Source: Bradyrhizobium sp. (GTDB taxonomy: Bacteria; Pseudomonadota; Alphaproteobacteria; Rhizobiales; Xanthobacteraceae). From it: a stretch of 64,000 nucleotides of DNA. Numbering within the stretch: the first letter of the stretch is position 1; every line of letters begins with the position of its first letter. Below the pieces are notes generated by a model, which saw only the letters and a program-made list of their open reading frames with translations, made no database searches and had not been told where the DNA came from. The stretch lies in contig NZ_JACRAW010000097.1 of NCBI RefSeq assembly GCF_016213215.1, positions 92,050-156,049 on the forward strand, written 5' to 3'. Of this stretch, positions 63,183-64,000 are shown piece after piece. The position numbers and the translations under genes are program-made.

Positions 63183-64000
63183 ATGGATTTCTATCTCGGT
63201 CTGGCGCAGGTCATCGGCGTCCATACCCTGCTGGGGCTCTCGGCCTATTGCGTCCTGCTCACCGGGCAGGTGAGCCTGGCCCAGGCGGCCTTCTTCGCCG
63301 TCGGAGCCTATGTCGCCGCGATCCTCACCGTCATCTTCAAGTGGCATCTGTTTGCCGCGCTCGGCGTATCCGCCACCGTCTCCGGCCTGACCGCCTGCGC
63401 GATCGGATTCCCGGCGCTGCGCGTGAAAGGATTGATGCTGGTGGTCGCCACGCTCGCCTTCGGCGAGGCCGTGCGCCTGTTCTTCTTCAATTTCACCTAC
63501 CAGATTCAGGCCGGCGAGCTGAAGATCGGCCCGCACGGCGCCGAAGGTTTTCGCCAGATCCGCTACTTCCCGGAGCACGGCTGGTCCACCTTCGACGTCC
63601 TCATGTTCATCTGGCTGATGGTGGCGATCGTGATGGCATGCCTGTGGTGGCTCGATCAATCGCGCGCCGGCGCCGTGATGCGCGCTGTCGGTGAAGACGA
63701 GGTCGCGGCGCACAGCTCCGGCGTCAACGTCACGGCGGTGAAGGTATCGGCGATGACCATCGGTGGGGTCATCGCCGGAATCGGCGGCGGCATCTTCGCG
63801 CACTATACGACGCACATCGAGCATGTGCAGTTCGGCGTCATTCTCGCGACATTCGCCATCGCCTATCCGATCCTCGGCGGGCTTTCCAACGTGTTCGGCA
63901 CGCTGCTCGCCGTCATCTTCATTCAGGGCTTCCTCATCGAGGGCCTGCGCTTTCTCGGCGATTGGCGCAATCTGCTGTTCGGCGCGCTGATCGTGCTGGC
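63183..64000 (+). CDS. livM: LIV-type ABC transporter, permease LivM (second system), 3' end outside the window
   Basis: The frame is open from an ATG at 63183 (with a GAGGAGGCGGGC site) to the window end; 272 residues are visible. It has the LivM segments TGQVSLAQAAFFAVGAY, LRVKGLMLVVATLAFGEAV and GGVIAGIGGGIFAHYTTHIEHVQFG, followed by a LGGLSNVFGTLLAVIFIQG helix. It pairs with the LivH upstream. The ATPase genes of this system would lie beyond the window. Confidence 0.85.
   Translation, partial: MDFYLGLAQVIGVHTLLGLSAYCVLLTGQVSLAQAAFFAVGAYVAAILTVIFKWHLFAALGVSATVSGLTACAIGFPALRVKGLMLVVATLAFGEAVRLFFFNFTYQIQAGELKIGPHGAEGFRQIRYFPEHGWSTFDVLMFIWLMVAIVMACLWWLDQSRAGAVMRAVGEDEVAAHSSGVNVTAVKVSAMTIGGVIAGIGGGIFAHYTTHIEHVQFGVILATFAIAYPILGGLSNVFGTLLAVIFIQGFLIEGLRFLGDWRNLLFGALIVL

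Noticed and set aside
62418..63824. A 468-codon minus-strand frame opposite livH and livM.
   Set aside because: It is very rich in His, Gln, Asp and Glu, as expected of an antisense reading of membrane permease genes, and has no domain.

Overview
The window looks like the chromosome of a high-GC alphaproteobacterium of the Bradyrhizobium/Rhodopseudomonas kind. I infer this from codon use, from C-terminal PEPxxWA sorting signals, from the mix of branched-chain-amino-acid-type ABC transporters, orphan TctC receptors and cyclase-TPR proteins, and from decayed intergenic repeats. No rRNA, tRNA, insertion sequence or CRISPR array was recognised.

Region 1 (1-28.4 kb) is an exopolysaccharide locus coupled to an exosortase protein-sorting system. 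It holds a glycosidase-like protein (cut by the window edge), a methyltransferase, a Wzy-like polymerase, a Wzx-like flippase, seven or more glycosyltransferases, two hexapeptide acyltransferases and a pyruvyl transferase. A WecG/TagA/CpsF glycosyltransferase is fused to a STAS domain. Export and assembly parts are a TPR lipoprotein (PrsT type), an outer-membrane barrel candidate, a Wza-like export protein, an ExeA-like ATPase, a Wzz-like co-polymerase with its separate tyrosine kinase, EpsI, an EpsD-like prolyl isomerase, a small membrane accessory protein and the exosortase itself (catalytic C194, R240, H261).

Region 2 (28.5-33.8 kb) carries the probable exosortase substrates: four secreted proteins with C-terminal PEP-type sorting signals. 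Three of them are closed by near-identical GC-rich terminators with GNRA loops, so they look like independently transcribed units. Several very small genes lie among them.

Region 3 (34.2-47.5 kb) is the most striking part. A GntR/FCD regulator is divergent from a long co-directional block. The first half is a carbazole meta-cleavage operon: carAa-carBa-carBb-carC-carAc-(SCP2 protein)-carAd-carD. It should turn carbazole into anthranilate plus 2-hydroxypenta-2,4-dienoate. The second half encodes CoA-dependent anthranilate breakdown: a 2-aminobenzoyl-CoA monooxygenase/reductase, an SDR dehydrogenase, an enoyl-CoA hydratase, a RidA-type deaminase and a 2-aminobenzoate-CoA ligase. The two halves together predict one route from carbazole to beta-oxidation intermediates that does not pass through catechol. 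The usual carF and carE genes are absent; an 82-residue unrecognised ORF sits where they would be.

Region 4 (47.5-54.3 kb) is a mixed stretch: a histidine phosphatase, a TctC-type receptor, a cyclase-TPR protein, a secreted cupin and a secreted PAP2/vanadium-haloperoxidase-like protein built from two repeats. It also holds decayed dispersed repeats.

Region 5 (54.3-64 kb) holds a complete LIV-type ABC transporter (minus strand), an acyl-CoA synthetase (minus strand) and the start of a second, divergent LIV-type transporter (plus strand) that runs off the window end.
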